From positions 372,001 to 436,000 of the forward strand of contig CAWAMM010000011.1 in assembly GCA_963783145.1 (NCBI GenBank): a stretch of 64,000 nt of DNA, given 5' to 3'. Made by a program: the position numbers and the translations under genes. The notes beneath the pieces were generated by a model. It worked only from the letters and a program-made list of their open reading frames with translations, searched no databases and was not told the origin of the DNA. Below, in pieces: positions 9,165 through 18,795 of this stretch; position 1 is the stretch's first letter; each line of letters opens with the position of its first letter. Source of the DNA: DATGKG01 sp963783145 (GTDB lineage: Bacteria > Desulfobacterota > Binatia > Binatales > Binataceae).

Positions 9165-9569
9165 ATGGCGCTGAAGCTCAAGAAAACTGTGGCCCAAATG
9201 CTCGCCGAGGCGAATGCCGAGATCGAGACGATCCCGCCTGCCGACGCGATCAAGTTGAAGGATGATCCTAACATCCTGTTCGTCGATATCCGGGACATCC
9301 GCGAACTCGATCGCGACGGCCGTATCCCGGGAGCCTTGCACGCCCCGCGTGGGATGCTGGAATTCTGGGTCGATCCAGCCACCCCCTACCATCGGGAGGT
9401 TTTTGCGTCGGGCAAGAAGTTCCTCTTCTTCTGCGCGGGCGGAGGCAGGTCTGCGCTGGCAGCCCAGACCCTACAGCAGATGGGCCTCGAACCGGTCGCT
9501 CACATGGGCGGCGGGTTCATCGCCTGGAAAGCGGCCGGCGGTGCGGTCGAAGGCGGCAAGAAGCCCTAG
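9165..9569 (+). CDS. Rhodanese-like domain protein
   Basis: A single rhodanese domain in 134 residues. The CH2A-like block LFVDIRDIRELDRDGRIPGA is near 38-57, and the active-site loop CAGGGRSA has catalytic Cys90. It is predicted to transfer or sense sulfane sulfur; the loop size suits a sulfur rather than arsenate or phosphate substrate. RBS GGGAGAG precedes the ATG. Its stop overlaps the convergent metH stop by four bases. Confidence 0.9.
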   Translation: MALKLKKTVAQMLAEANAEIETIPPADAIKLKDDPNILFVDIRDIRELDRDGRIPGALHAPRGMLEFWVDPATPYHREVFASGKKFLFFCAGGGRSALAAQTLQQMGLEPVAHMGGGFIAWKAAGGAVEGGKKP

Positions 9570-12500
9570 CCCGCCGCGGCTTCTTTTGGGACGGGCGCCA
9601 GCTCGCGCTCCAGCCGTTCGATGTCGGCCGGTGACAGGCTGAAGTATTTTGCGTCGGGATGATGGATCACGATCGCGCTGACCGACGCCTCCGGATCCAT
9701 CATGTAGCCTTCGGTCAGGTGCACATCGACATTCTGCTTATCGACTTCGAGGAGGCGGAAAATCTGCTCCTGATCTTCCATCCGCGGGCAGGCGGGATAT
9801 CCCGGCGAGAAACGATTGCCGTGATAATGGGCCTGGAAGAGATCCTTCCTGGTGGTGCCGGCCGGATCGCCGATACCCCACATCGCGCGGATTTTCTCAT
9901 GCAGCAACTCCGCGAAAGCCTCGGCGCCTTCGAGCGCCAGCACCTGTAGAATGTGCGAGCGCAGGTAGTCGCCCTTGTTCTTCCATTCCTCGGCGAGGGC
10001 GCGGACACCGGTGCCGATGGTGGTAATGAAAAAGTTCACGTAGTCGCGGCGTCCGGAATCGCGCGGTGCGATGTAGTCCGCCAGACATAGTCCGGGCGCG
10101 TCGCTCTGGCGCCCGAAGATAAACGTCTCGAGGACGTGCTTGCCGTCGGGGCCGAGGATCATCATCGTGCGATCGCCATCGCTTTGCGCGGGAAAAAATT
10201 TGTAGATCGCGTTGGCGGTGATGTCGCTGCGGGCGATCATCAGATGCGCAACTTCCTCGACCGCATCGTTCAGTTCGCGCGCCTTCGCGTCGCCCTTGGC
10301 GAGTTCTTCCTCGAAATTCTTGAAGCCGAGATGTTTCGCATACAGCGACTTCGGATTGATGTAGTCGAAAATCTCGCCGAGGTCGTAGTCGCGCAGCACG
10401 TGCAGCTTCAGGTCAGGCGGACGCGGAATCTCGAGGTCGTGGCGCACGTTGGCGCGCACCACCGCCGGCTTGGTTGGCGCGTCGATGACCTTCGAGGCGA
10501 GCGCCTGCAGCCGTTGCGTCTCCTCTTCGAGGCGAATTTTGAGCGACTCGCGCGCCTCGCGATCCATGATCTGATTCGCGAGGTCGAGGCCATTCATCGC
10601 GTCGTTGGCGTAGGCGACCAGTCCCGCATACTCGGGCGCGATCTTGATGCGCGTGAAACGATTGCTGAGCGCCGCACCGCCAACCAGGATTGGGCAGGCG
10701 ATTTCCGCGGTCTTCAAATCCTGCGCCGTGATCACCATCATCTGCGCCGACTTGACCAGCAGTCCCGAAAGCCCGATCGCATCGGGGCGATGCTCACGGA
10801 ACGCCTTGATCAGCTCCTCGGGCGGCACCTTGATGCCGAGGTTCACGACGTTGTAGCCATTGTTGCCGAGAATAATCTCGACCAGATTTTTTCCGATGTC
10901 GTGAACGTCGCCCTTGACCGTGGCGAGGATGATCTTGCCCTTGCTGACGTTCTCGGACTTGGTCATGTGCGGTTCGAGATGCGCGACCGCGGCCTTCATC
11001 GCCTCGGCCGACTGCAGCACCTCGGCAACGATCATCTGATTGGCGTTGAACAGGCGTCCGACTTCATCCATGCCCTTCATCAAGGGGCCATTGATGATTT
11101 CGAGCGGACCGCGGGTGGTCAGCGCCTCGTTTAGGTCCTCGAACAGACCGTCCTTGGAACCTTCCAAAATGTAGAGCGCGAGGCGCTCATCGAGCGGCAG
11201 CGAGCGGCGGCTCTCGACGCTCTCCTTGCCCTTGCGCTCGCGGAAATGCGCTGCGAAGGCCGCGATCGGATCCTCGCCGCGCCACCAGATGAGATCCTCG
11301 GCGAGCTTGCGCTCCTCTTCCGGGATCATTGGGTAGCGTTCGAGCTTCTCGGAGTTGACGATCGCGAGGTCGAGCCCGGCTTGCACGCAGTGGTACAGCA
11401 TCACCGAGTTGAGAACTTCGCGTCCCGCTTCTGGAAGTCCGAACGATACGTTGGAAACGCCGAGGACGGTTTTGCAATTCGGCAGCGCCTGCTTGATGAG
11501 GCGGATACCTTCGATCGTTTCGACCCCGGAGCCGATGTAATTCTTGTCGCCGGTGCCGACCGGGAACACCAGCGGATCGAAGATGATGTCCTCAGGCTCG
11601 ACGCCGTAATTTTCGGTGAGCAGCTTCATCGAGCGCTGCGCGATCTGCAGTTTGCGCTCGCGCGTGACCGCTTGCGCCTGCTGCTTGTCCTCGTCGATGC
11701 ATCCAACCACCAGCGCCGCGCCGAAGGTGCGCGCGAGCGGCACGACTTTCTTGAAGCGCTCCTCGCCGTCTTCGAGGTTGATCGAATTGATGATCGCCTT
11801 GCCCTGCGAGCGTTTTAGTGATTCTTCGATAACCGCACTATCGGTGGAGTCGATCATCAGCGGAACTTTGATTTTCTTGACCAGGATGTCGAGGAAGGTG
11901 GTGACGTCGGTCATCTCGTTGCGATCGGGATCCTGCAGGCATACGTCGAGGACGTGCGCGCCCTTGCGCACCTGCGCGCGCCCGATTTCCGAGGCCTCCT
12001 CGAATTTGCCCTGACCGATGAGGCGCTTGAACTTGCGGCTGCCGAGCACGTTAGTACGCTCGCCGACGATCACCGGACGCGTATCGTTGTCGACCACCAG
12101 CGTCTCGATTCCCGAGACCACCGAACGCCGCAGCGTGGAGGGCATGCGCGGCTTCTTGCCCGCAGCCGCGTCCGCCAGCAGCTTGATATGCTCGGGCGTA
12201 GTCCCGCAGCATCCGCCGACCAGGTTCACCCATCCATTGTCGATGAAGCGCGCGACCTTGGTCGCGAACATTTGAGGCGTCTCGTTATATTTCCCCTCTT
12301 CGTCGGGCAGGCCGGCATTGGGGACGCATGAGACGTTGAAGCGGCAGATTTCCGAGAGCGTGCGCAGATGATCGGTCATGAAGTCGGGGCCGGTCGCGCA
12401 GTTGAGGCCCATCCAAAGCAAATCGCGGTGCGCGAGCGAGACGTAAAATGCCTCGATGTCCTGCCCGGCCAGCAGCGTGCCCATCGTCTCGACCGTGCCC

Positions 12501-13093
12501 TGCACCGAGACCGCGACAGGCACGCCAGTTTTCTTCATCGCTCGCTCGACGCCGGTCAGAATCGCTTTGACGTTCACCGTATCCTGCATGGTTTCGAGCA
12601 GGAGTACGTCGACGCCGCCCTCGATGAGGCCGAGCGCCTGCGCCTCGTAGGCATCGGCGACCTGATCGAAGGTGATGCCGCCGGTGACGGAAATAGTCTT
12701 GGTGCCAGGTCCCATCGAGCCGATGACGAAGCGCGGCTTGTCGGGCGTGCTGAACGCCGCCGCTTCTTCGCGCGCGATCTCGGCCGCGCGCTGATTGATT
12801 CGATGCGTGTGGTCCGCGAGACTATATTCTCCCAACACATAGGGGATTGCGCCGAAGGTCGCGGTTTCGATAAGGTCGGCGCCCGCAGAGAGAAAACTTT
12901 GATGCATCTTGTGGATCGCGTCGGGACGCGTGAGGACGACGTTTTCGTTGCAGCCCTCGTATGCAGGGCCGCCGAAATCGTCGGGGCCGAAGTTGAGCCC
13001 CTGGATATAGGTGCCGAAGGCGCCGTCGATGACGAGAATGCGCTGCGCCAGCAGCTCCCGCAGGAGCTTTATTCGAGCAGAACCAGTCAGCAT
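9566..13093 (-). CDS. metH: Cobalamin-dependent methionine synthase
   Basis: Transfers methyl from 5-methyltetrahydrofolate to homocysteine through cob(I)alamin. All four modules are present in 1175 residues: a homocysteine-binding Zn domain (Cys in LNCATGPDF and the GGCCGTTPEHI pair, residues 1-320); a pterin-binding domain (INSINLEDGEERF, FDPLVFPVGTG); a B12 domain with DVHDIGKN supplying the lower-axial His near 755; and an AdoMet reactivation domain at the C-terminus with YHGNRFSPGYPACP. The ATG at 13093 has GAGG six bases upstream and is preferred over TTG one codon earlier. No cobalamin riboswitch fits in the 94-bp divergent gap. Confidence 0.97.
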   Translation of the reverse strand: MLTGSARIKLLRELLAQRILVIDGAFGTYIQGLNFGPDDFGGPAYEGCNENVVLTRPDAIHKMHQSFLSAGADLIETATFGAIPYVLGEYSLADHTHRINQRAAEIAREEAAAFSTPDKPRFVIGSMGPGTKTISVTGGITFDQVADAYEAQALGLIEGGVDVLLLETMQDTVNVKAILTGVERAMKKTGVPVAVSVQGTVETMGTLLAGQDIEAFYVSLAHRDLLWMGLNCATGPDFMTDHLRTLSEICRFNVSCVPNAGLPDEEGKYNETPQMFATKVARFIDNGWVNLVGGCCGTTPEHIKLLADAAAGKKPRMPSTLRRSVVSGIETLVVDNDTRPVIVGERTNVLGSRKFKRLIGQGKFEEASEIGRAQVRKGAHVLDVCLQDPDRNEMTDVTTFLDILVKKIKVPLMIDSTDSAVIEESLKRSQGKAIINSINLEDGEERFKKVVPLARTFGAALVVGCIDEDKQQAQAVTRERKLQIAQRSMKLLTENYGVEPEDIIFDPLVFPVGTGDKNYIGSGVETIEGIRLIKQALPNCKTVLGVSNVSFGLPEAGREVLNSVMLYHCVQAGLDLAIVNSEKLERYPMIPEEERKLAEDLIWWRGEDPIAAFAAHFRERKGKESVESRRSLPLDERLALYILEGSKDGLFEDLNEALTTRGPLEIINGPLMKGMDEVGRLFNANQMIVAEVLQSAEAMKAAVAHLEPHMTKSENVSKGKIILATVKGDVHDIGKNLVEIILGNNGYNVVNLGIKVPPEELIKAFREHRPDAIGLSGLLVKSAQMMVITAQDLKTAEIACPILVGGAALSNRFTRIKIAPEYAGLVAYANDAMNGLDLANQIMDREARESLKIRLEEETQRLQALASKVIDAPTKPAVVRANVRHDLEIPRPPDLKLHVLRDYDLGEIFDYINPKSLYAKHLGFKNFEEELAKGDAKARELNDAVEEVAHLMIARSDITANAIYKFFPAQSDGDRTMMILGPDGKHVLETFIFGRQSDAPGLCLADYIAPRDSGRRDYVNFFITTIGTGVRALAEEWKNKGDYLRSHILQVLALEGAEAFAELLHEKIRAMWGIGDPAGTTRKDLFQAHYHGNRFSPGYPACPRMEDQEQIFRLLEVDKQNVDVHLTEGYMMDPEASVSAIVIHHPDAKYFSLSPADIERLERELAPVPKEAAAG

Positions 13094-13187
13094 CAAAGCC
13101 TCAAAATCGCTTAAGAAGAACCTCGCAGTTTAACCCAGTGATGCAACCCAGGCAATTTACCGATTTCCGCCCCGAAAGTCCGACCCG

Positions 13188-14084
13188 ATGAGCCCAAAGC
13201 GAGTGGTGTTGGTGACCGGAGGGGCCGGGTTCGTCGGCTCCAACCTGGTCGATGAGCTGATTGCGCGCGAGTTCAAGGTGCGGGTGATCGATAACTTCGC
13301 GACCGGCAGCCGCAAGAACCTCAATCCGCGCGCCGAGCTGATCGAGGCCGACATCCGCGACGGCGAGGCCATTCGATCCGCCTTCCACGGCATCGATTGC
13401 GTTTTTCACGTGGCCGCTTTGCCGCGGATCCCGCTCTCGATCGCCAGGCCGGTCGAGACTCATATGACCAATGTGGTTGGCACTCTAAATGTGCTCATCG
13501 CGGCGCGCGATGCCAAGGTGCGCCGGGTCATCTATTCAGGCTCGTCCTCTGTATATGGCGACCAGACCGTGATGCCGCTGGTCGAGACGATGACGCCCAA
13601 TCCGCTCAATCCGTACGCGCTGCAAAAATATGTTGGCGAGCAATACACGCGGATGTTCCATCGTTTGTTTGCGATGGAGACGCTCACCCTGCGCTACTTC
13701 AATGTCTACGGCCCGCGGATGGCGTCCGAGGGCGCGTATGTCACAGTGATTTCGGCCTTCATGGCGGCGCGCAGACGCGGCGAGCCGCTGCAAATCCATG
13801 GCGACGGCGAGCAGACCCGCGACTTCACGCACGTGAGCGATATCGTCGCCGCCAACATCCTCGCGATGGATGCGTCGATGGCCGATGGGCGCGCGATCAA
13901 TATCGGCGCCGGTCACAATGTCAGCATCAACCGCATCGCGGACCTTATCGGAGGTCAGCGAGTGCGACTGGATGGCCGCCAGGGCGACATGCGCCATACG
14001 CTGGCCGACACCACCGAAGCCTCGCGTATCCTGGGATGGCATCCCCGCGTCACGGTCGAGGAAGGCATCGCGCGCTTACTATGA
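13188..14084 (+). CDS. NAD-dependent epimerase/dehydratase (UDP-glucose 4-epimerase-like)
   Basis: An extended SDR of 298 residues. The NAD motif TGGAGFVGSNLVDELI is near the N-terminus, SGSSSVYGD carries the catalytic Ser, and PYALQKYVGE gives the YxxxK pair. RYFNVYGPRM follows, with QTRDFTHVSDIV as the substrate-domain signature. It probably acts on a UDP- or GDP-linked hexose. It is divergent from metH with 94 bp between starts. The gene is complete but slightly short, typical of the compact wbpP/galE-like group. Confidence 0.88.
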   Translation: MSPKRVVLVTGGAGFVGSNLVDELIAREFKVRVIDNFATGSRKNLNPRAELIEADIRDGEAIRSAFHGIDCVFHVAALPRIPLSIARPVETHMTNVVGTLNVLIAARDAKVRRVIYSGSSSVYGDQTVMPLVETMTPNPLNPYALQKYVGEQYTRMFHRLFAMETLTLRYFNVYGPRMASEGAYVTVISAFMAARRRGEPLQIHGDGEQTRDFTHVSDIVAANILAMDASMADGRAINIGAGHNVSINRIADLIGGQRVRLDGRQGDMRHTLADTTEASRILGWHPRVTVEEGIARLL

Positions 14085-14164
14085 CAACACTCCGACTCCG
14101 ATAGTTCCCGGTGCATCGGCGCCACCCTTCCCAGGTTCTGTTGCTCTAGCGCGACCAGGCGTAT

Positions 14165-14245
14165 TTAAGAGGACGCTCGTTTTACCCGTCTTGTAGCACC
14201 AATGCACCTTCATTGATGATTTGGCTTGTTTTGATGTCCTCTTAA
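14165..14245. repeat. Perfect 10-bp inverted repeat upstream of the Tad-like operon
   Basis: TTAAGAGGAC at 14165-14174 is repeated inverted as GTCCTCTTAA at 14236-14245, with 61 bases between. It lies in the 227-bp gap ahead of the TadG-like gene. The spacing of about seven helical turns would suit a looping regulator, or a long-range leader stem. No regulator gene is adjacent. Confidence 0.45.
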
Positions 14246-14311
14246 CGGCGGCATAGACGTTGCTTGTCCAGCCGGACGCTTTTCCCTATCTAAAGGGGGC
14301 ATTTTTTCAAC

Positions 14312-16105
14312 ATGAAATTCCTTCGCGCGCATAAAAAAGGCCAAGTGCTCGTTCTGGTCGCCCTCGCGATTACCGTCCTGCTCGGCTTCCTGGGCCTGGC
14401 CACCGATGTCGGCGTTCTATGGGCAATCAAGCGCAAGGCTCAGACCGCCGCCGATGCCGCTTCGGTTGCCGGGTTGAACGCAACCCTCGGTACCGACGGC
14501 AGCGCCTATTCGACCGCCGCCACCGATGTCGCGACCCTCAATGGCTTCACCAATGGCAGCAACAACACCACCGTATCAGTAACCGAGCCTACCGGGTCTG
14601 CCTGTCCCGCCGGGACCTGTGTCCAGGTCACTATCACCAAAACGGTGTCGACCTATTTCCTGGGTGTGCTGGGCTACAAGACGATTCCCATCACGGTATC
14701 GGCCGGGACCTATGGCTCCAGCGGTCCCAATACCACGATCGCGCTCAATACCACGGGCGGCGGAATCACGGTCAACGGACCCCCCGTCAACCTAACCTGC
14801 GGAATGGTCAGCAATAAGAACCTCACCGTAACCGGTGGCGGTTCGATAAGTGCCGGCAGCATTAGTGTGGTAGGCAGCACCAGCGGAACGGTTCCTTCCT
14901 ATACCAAGACCGGTTGTGCCCCGGTGTCAAATCCGTTCAGCAAGTGGACGATGCCCACGCCGAGCAGTTGTACGCGGTCCAGCACTAACAACAACGGGAC
15001 CAATACCATTACGACCACCACCACGATTCCTTCCAATTCCTGCTATTCGGGCGGCAGCGGCAACTGCGGCCAATCCATCCAATCGACCTACAATCCTCAC
15101 ACGCACAGTTATACGCCGATCACGGTGACCTTCACAGGAGGCACTTGCGGGAATCACATAAGTTGCGGCGGGTCGGGCCAGCCTACTTGCCAGAACGTGA
15201 CCTGTAACTTCAATCCGGGCCAATATCAATGCGTGAATAAGAGCAACGGGTTTGGCAGCGCCGCGCCCGGGTTTATGTATGCCAAAGCTGACCAGTGGGG
15301 TGGAGATTGGGGCAACGCGTCGCTCGACTTCATGCGCACCGGCGGCGCCGATCAATGGGGCGGGCGCTTTGAGTACGTCGGGGGCGGAGGCTTCGGCTTC
15401 GGCCGCACCATCACGCCCAGCATCGAAATCGGCCCTAATGCGTCCAGCTGCACGGCCAATTTCTCCGCCGGGTCCTATACCTTCCTGGGAAATGTCTCCA
15501 TTTGCGGCGCTAATACGGTCAACCTGCAGCCCGGTACTTATTGTAACGGTATCACCATCGCCGACGACTCTTCTGGAAATAGTCCCACCGTCAACTTCGC
15601 GGCGGGAACCTATATTTGCGGCGGCGGCGGGCTCAATATCTCGGGCCATTGCACCCTGAGCGGCACCGGCTGCACCTTTCATAACTGCGCCGACACTTCG
15701 AGCGATGGATACTCCAGCGGCCCGGTAACCTGCGGGGCCAACTCCACCGATAGCATTCACTGCACCCTCAGTGCGCCCACTACCGGCTCCTGCAAAGGAA
15801 TGCTGTTTACTCAGGACAGTTCGATCACCGGCTCCAGTTTTGGCTCTGGATGGGGCTGGGGTTCGGGCTCCAGCAGCCCCTCGAGCTGCACCATCAAATT
15901 CGATTCCACTTCCACCTGTGACGGTTCCTGCTACTTCCCGGGCGCTTCGTGCACCTTTGCGGGAAGCTCGAGCAGCCATGGTTACACCATCGTGGTGGCG
16001 GACTCGGTGACGCTGAGTGGAAGCAACACCCAGACTCATCATTGCGATTATAGTTCGCTGGCCAACGGCATCGGACCGATCATGACCAGCGCGCTCTACA
16101 AATAG
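14312..16105 (+). CDS. TadG-like protein (pilus-assembly TadE/G-like N-terminus), long Cys/Ser/Gly-rich
   Basis: The N-terminus KKGQVLVLVALAITVLLGF, followed by a DVG and an AADAASVAG block, is the TadG-like N-terminal segment with one membrane helix at about 11-33. Beyond residue about 130 the 597-residue protein is an unusual extracytoplasmic region rich in Cys, Ser, Gly, Asn and Thr. It has repeated NLQPGTYCNGITIADDSSG-type motifs that suggest parallel beta-helix rungs. It heads an operon with two TadE-like genes. The role is probably surface or pilus-associated; the long domain has no recognised function. Confidence 0.8.
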   Translation: MKFLRAHKKGQVLVLVALAITVLLGFLGLATDVGVLWAIKRKAQTAADAASVAGLNATLGTDGSAYSTAATDVATLNGFTNGSNNTTVSVTEPTGSACPAGTCVQVTITKTVSTYFLGVLGYKTIPITVSAGTYGSSGPNTTIALNTTGGGITVNGPPVNLTCGMVSNKNLTVTGGGSISAGSISVVGSTSGTVPSYTKTGCAPVSNPFSKWTMPTPSSCTRSSTNNNGTNTITTTTTIPSNSCYSGGSGNCGQSIQSTYNPHTHSYTPITVTFTGGTCGNHISCGGSGQPTCQNVTCNFNPGQYQCVNKSNGFGSAAPGFMYAKADQWGGDWGNASLDFMRTGGADQWGGRFEYVGGGGFGFGRTITPSIEIGPNASSCTANFSAGSYTFLGNVSICGANTVNLQPGTYCNGITIADDSSGNSPTVNFAAGTYICGGGGLNISGHCTLSGTGCTFHNCADTSSDGYSSGPVTCGANSTDSIHCTLSAPTTGSCKGMLFTQDSSITGSSFGSGWGWGSGSSSPSSCTIKFDSTSTCDGSCYFPGASCTFAGSSSSHGYTIVVADSVTLSGSNTQTHHCDYSSLANGIGPIMTSALYK

Positions 16106-16129
16106 TTTCTGCGAGGCGAGGGACTTTCC

Positions 16130-16582
16130 GTGCGAGTGCTGCGATATTTCAAAGCGGGTCAGGCAGCCACCGAGCTTGCCATGGCAGTGCCGGTTCTAGC
16201 ATTGCTGGTGATCGGATCGGCCGATTTTGCGCGCGCGTTCTACATTAATCAGGAGGTCATCGCCGCGGCTCGCGCCGGCGCGCAGTTTGGCTCCGAATCC
16301 ACCGGCAACGCGGCCGACACGACGGGCATCAAGGCCGCGGCAGTTGCCAACGCCACCAACATTCCGGGGTTCGCCGCCGCCGACGTCTCTACCAGTTCCT
16401 GCACTTGTGGGCTTAGCACCGGAGGATGCGCGAGCAGTTACTGTAACGGCGCTAACGCGCAGGCGACCTACGTCACCGTCACGGCCACCGCCACCTTCAC
16501 CACCCTGGTGAACTACCCCGGCATTCCTCACTCCACGAGTATGTCCGACACCGCCATCATGCAGGTTCAGACCGGGTCGTGA
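16130..16582 (+). CDS. TadE-like pseudopilin (first)
   Basis: 150 residues with the TadE-like N-terminal segment GQAATELAMAVPVLALLVIG and a single membrane helix, followed by an exported domain with a small Cys cluster (SSCTCGLSTGGCASSYC). The GTG start is 24 bases after the TadG-like stop. TadE-like minor pseudopilins carry the conserved Glu after the cleavage site, here in ATELAM. The operon overlaps the next gene by four bases, indicating translational coupling. Confidence 0.85.
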   Translation: MRVLRYFKAGQAATELAMAVPVLALLVIGSADFARAFYINQEVIAAARAGAQFGSESTGNAADTTGIKAAAVANATNIPGFAAADVSTSSCTCGLSTGGCASSYCNGANAQATYVTVTATATFTTLVNYPGIPHSTSMSDTAIMQVQTGS

Positions 16583-17055
16583 CCGCCGCGCGCAAAAAAG
16601 CCGCCTGCTCCCGCGGCCAAACCGGGCTCGAGTTCGCCTGGGTGGCGACCGCCTTTCTGCTGTTTATCGCCGGCGTCATGATGATGGGAGAGGCGGTAAT
16701 GGCTTACAACAGTATGTCAGCCGCGGCCGAAGAAGCGGTACGTTATGCGGTCGCGAACGGACCCAACAGCATCAGTCCGGCCAGTCTCGCCTCGATCCAG
16801 CAGATAGCGGTAAACATCTCGCCCCAATTGCATCTGAGCCAAACCACCTATGATTCCAACGGCAACGTCCTCACTACCGGCAACGTAACCGCAAGCTGGG
16901 TGACCGATCCGAATATGGCGTCGGGCAGCGGGTGGAAGGACGCGCTGGTGGTAATCACTTACAACTACAGTCTCAAAATTCCCTTTATGTCGGCGGTCAC
17001 CCTGCATCTGACCGCGACCTCACAGATGATGGAATCCCAGGGTCCGACAACCTAA
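16579..17055 (+). CDS. TadE-like pseudopilin (second)
   Basis: 158 residues with the N-terminal segment GQTGLEFAWVATAFLLFIAGVMMM, a TadE-like helix with conserved Glu. An exported domain containing AAAEEAVRYAVANGP follows. The GTG start overlaps the upstream stop in GTGA. It completes a three-gene set of TadG-like, TadE-like and TadE-like. No TadA/B/C ATPase or platform genes are in this window, so assembly machinery must be elsewhere if this is a functional pilus. Confidence 0.85.
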   Translation: MTAARKKAACSRGQTGLEFAWVATAFLLFIAGVMMMGEAVMAYNSMSAAAEEAVRYAVANGPNSISPASLASIQQIAVNISPQLHLSQTTYDSNGNVLTTGNVTASWVTDPNMASGSGWKDALVVITYNYSLKIPFMSAVTLHLTATSQMMESQGPTT

Positions 17056-17149
17056 ACTGCCGCACCTCGGCACCACCTGTCGCGCTCACTCCCGTCGCGC
17101 CACTTTTAATACCCCCGCGCTTGCGGTACGAAGGGGCGGGAGCGTCGCC

Positions 17150-17947
17150 ATGTCCAACCCCTACTATAAGCAGCACTGGATCGATATCGAACCCGAGCGC
17201 CATGCCGCCTACGATCAGATCCTCGGATACCATCCCGCGCTCGAACCGATTATTCGGCCGCTCGACCTGAAGCCCGGCTTGCGCGTGCTCGACGTGGGCT
17301 CCGGCCCCGCGCATACCACGATGGAACTGGCGCGCCGGGTGACGCCCTCGGGCAAGGTGACCGGGGTCGACATCAATGCGGAATTTATCGCGCGCTCAAC
17401 CGCGCGCGCCCGGGAGGCGAAGCTGCCGGTGGAATTCACCCATAGTGGCTTCCCGCCGCTGCCGTTTCCCGAGGCCGGCTTCGATCGGGTGTTCTGCAAA
17501 AATGTCCTTGAGTATGTCGATTCCGCCGCCGATACTGTGGCGGAAATGGCGCGCGTCACCGCGCCGGGAGGAATCGTCGTCGCGGCCGATAGCGACTGGG
17601 ACCTGCTGGTGCTCGAGACCGGCGCGGCCAACCGCGCGCGCAATGAGCGCGTGCTGGCCGCCTCGAAGGCGATTGCGATCAAGGAGCCGCGCATCGGACG
17701 GATGCTGTACGGCCTCTTTCGCGAGGCGGGCTTGACCGAGGTGAAAGTTGAAATCCTCGCCGGCGCCGATACCGCCGGGCGCTCGCTCCCGATGCTGAAG
17801 GCGAGTTTCGCGCGCTATGCACATGACTCGGGCAAGGTCGCCGACGATGAGATCGCGGCCTGGCTCGCATCCGTGGATCGCGCGATTGAACAGGGCAGTT
17901 TTTTCTTCGTGTTGCCGCAGTTCGTGGCCCGCGGCATCAAGAAGTGA
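17150..17947 (+). CDS. Class I SAM-dependent methyltransferase
   Basis: 265 residues with motif I VLDVGSGPAHTTMELA at about 46-61, acidic motif II VTGVDINAEF, and motif IV/VI region FDRVFCKNVLEYVDSA. An Asp-rich post-domain follows. It resembles UbiE/COQ5-like or arsenite-methyltransferase-like folds but lacks decisive signatures. The substrate is unknown, probably a small molecule or quinone-like acceptor. It is monocistronic or weakly linked to the DUF1499 gene 34 bp downstream. Confidence 0.88.
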   Translation: MSNPYYKQHWIDIEPERHAAYDQILGYHPALEPIIRPLDLKPGLRVLDVGSGPAHTTMELARRVTPSGKVTGVDINAEFIARSTARAREAKLPVEFTHSGFPPLPFPEAGFDRVFCKNVLEYVDSAADTVAEMARVTAPGGIVVAADSDWDLLVLETGAANRARNERVLAASKAIAIKEPRIGRMLYGLFREAGLTEVKVEILAGADTAGRSLPMLKASFARYAHDSGKVADDEIAAWLASVDRAIEQGSFFFVLPQFVARGIKK

Positions 17948-17981
17948 TGCTTGAGCGATAATCTTCTCCAGTGGGGGACCT

Positions 17982-18719
17982 ATGATCGTTGCGTGGCTCG
18001 CGTTTTTCGACAGTCTGCTGGCGGTGGCGTTGCTCGGCGCAGGTGTGGTGGGTGCGCATTGGGCCTGGATGACGCCCATCATCGGGTTTTCGACCTTTCT
18101 ACTCGGGACCCTGGTCGGAGTCTTCGCGCTGGTGCTCGGATTGATCGGGATTTTCGCGACCCGCAGTCCGATGCGCGCGGCGGCCCGTCCGCGCGCGGTG
18201 ATCGGGACCGTGCTGGGCGTGCTCTGCATCCTGCCGGTGCTGGTGATCATGCTGACTGGGCCGAAGGTCCCGCCGATCAACGACATCACCACCGATTTCG
18301 ACAACCCGCCCGAGTTCGCCAATGCGCGGCAGCTGAATGCGAATCACGGCCGCGATATGAAGTACGACAAAGCCAAGTACGCGGACAAACAATTGCAGGG
18401 CTATGGGCCGCTCACGCCGCTCAAAATGCCGGAGCCACCCGACGACGCATTCAAGACAGTCCAGAGCACTGCGGCGAAGATGCCCACCTGGACCATCACG
18501 GTTACCGATCCCGCGACCCATACTCTCGAAGGCTATTCAACTTCCAAGCTGTTTCATTTCAACGACGATTTCATCATCCAGGTGCGTCCGGGCGACGGCG
18601 GCGGAAGCTTGTGCGAGATGCGCTCGAAGTCACGCGACGGGATTGGCGACTTCGGCGTCAATCACAAACGCATCATGGATTTCTTCGCCGCCGTCCAGCC
18701 GGGATCGAGCGGCAGCTGA
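17982..18719 (+). CDS. DUF1499-domain membrane protein
   Basis: 245 residues. There are three N-terminal hydrophobic segments at about 8-30, 35-58 and 75-90, then a soluble DUF1499 domain with QGYGPL, PTWTITVTDPATHTLEG and DDFIIQVRP, ending near CEMRSKSRDGIGDFGVN. That last block is typical of the family. Function is unknown. RBS GGGGGAC lies just before the ATG. A GC-rich repeat follows 77 bp downstream. Confidence 0.85.
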   Translation: MIVAWLAFFDSLLAVALLGAGVVGAHWAWMTPIIGFSTFLLGTLVGVFALVLGLIGIFATRSPMRAAARPRAVIGTVLGVLCILPVLVIMLTGPKVPPINDITTDFDNPPEFANARQLNANHGRDMKYDKAKYADKQLQGYGPLTPLKMPEPPDDAFKTVQSTAAKMPTWTITVTDPATHTLEGYSTSKLFHFNDDFIIQVRPGDGGGSLCEMRSKSRDGIGDFGVNHKRIMDFFAAVQPGSSGS

Positions 18720-18795
18720 AAATTCCTCCGCGCTTGACGCCGCATCTGGAGGATGAAACCTTCAGATTTTCCGCGAGAAGTTTGTTCTCGGATGA

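Noticed and set aside
10136..11134. 332-residue plus-strand frame inside metH
   Set aside because: Antisense to the conserved MetH domains, no start context or family similarity.
13094..13187. Cobalamin riboswitch before metH
   Set aside because: The divergent gap is only 94 bp and lacks the B12-box.
14927..16042. 371-residue minus-strand frame over the TadG-like gene
   Set aside because: Low-complexity Arg/Gly/Ala antisense of a Cys/Ser/Gly-rich protein; no start signal.
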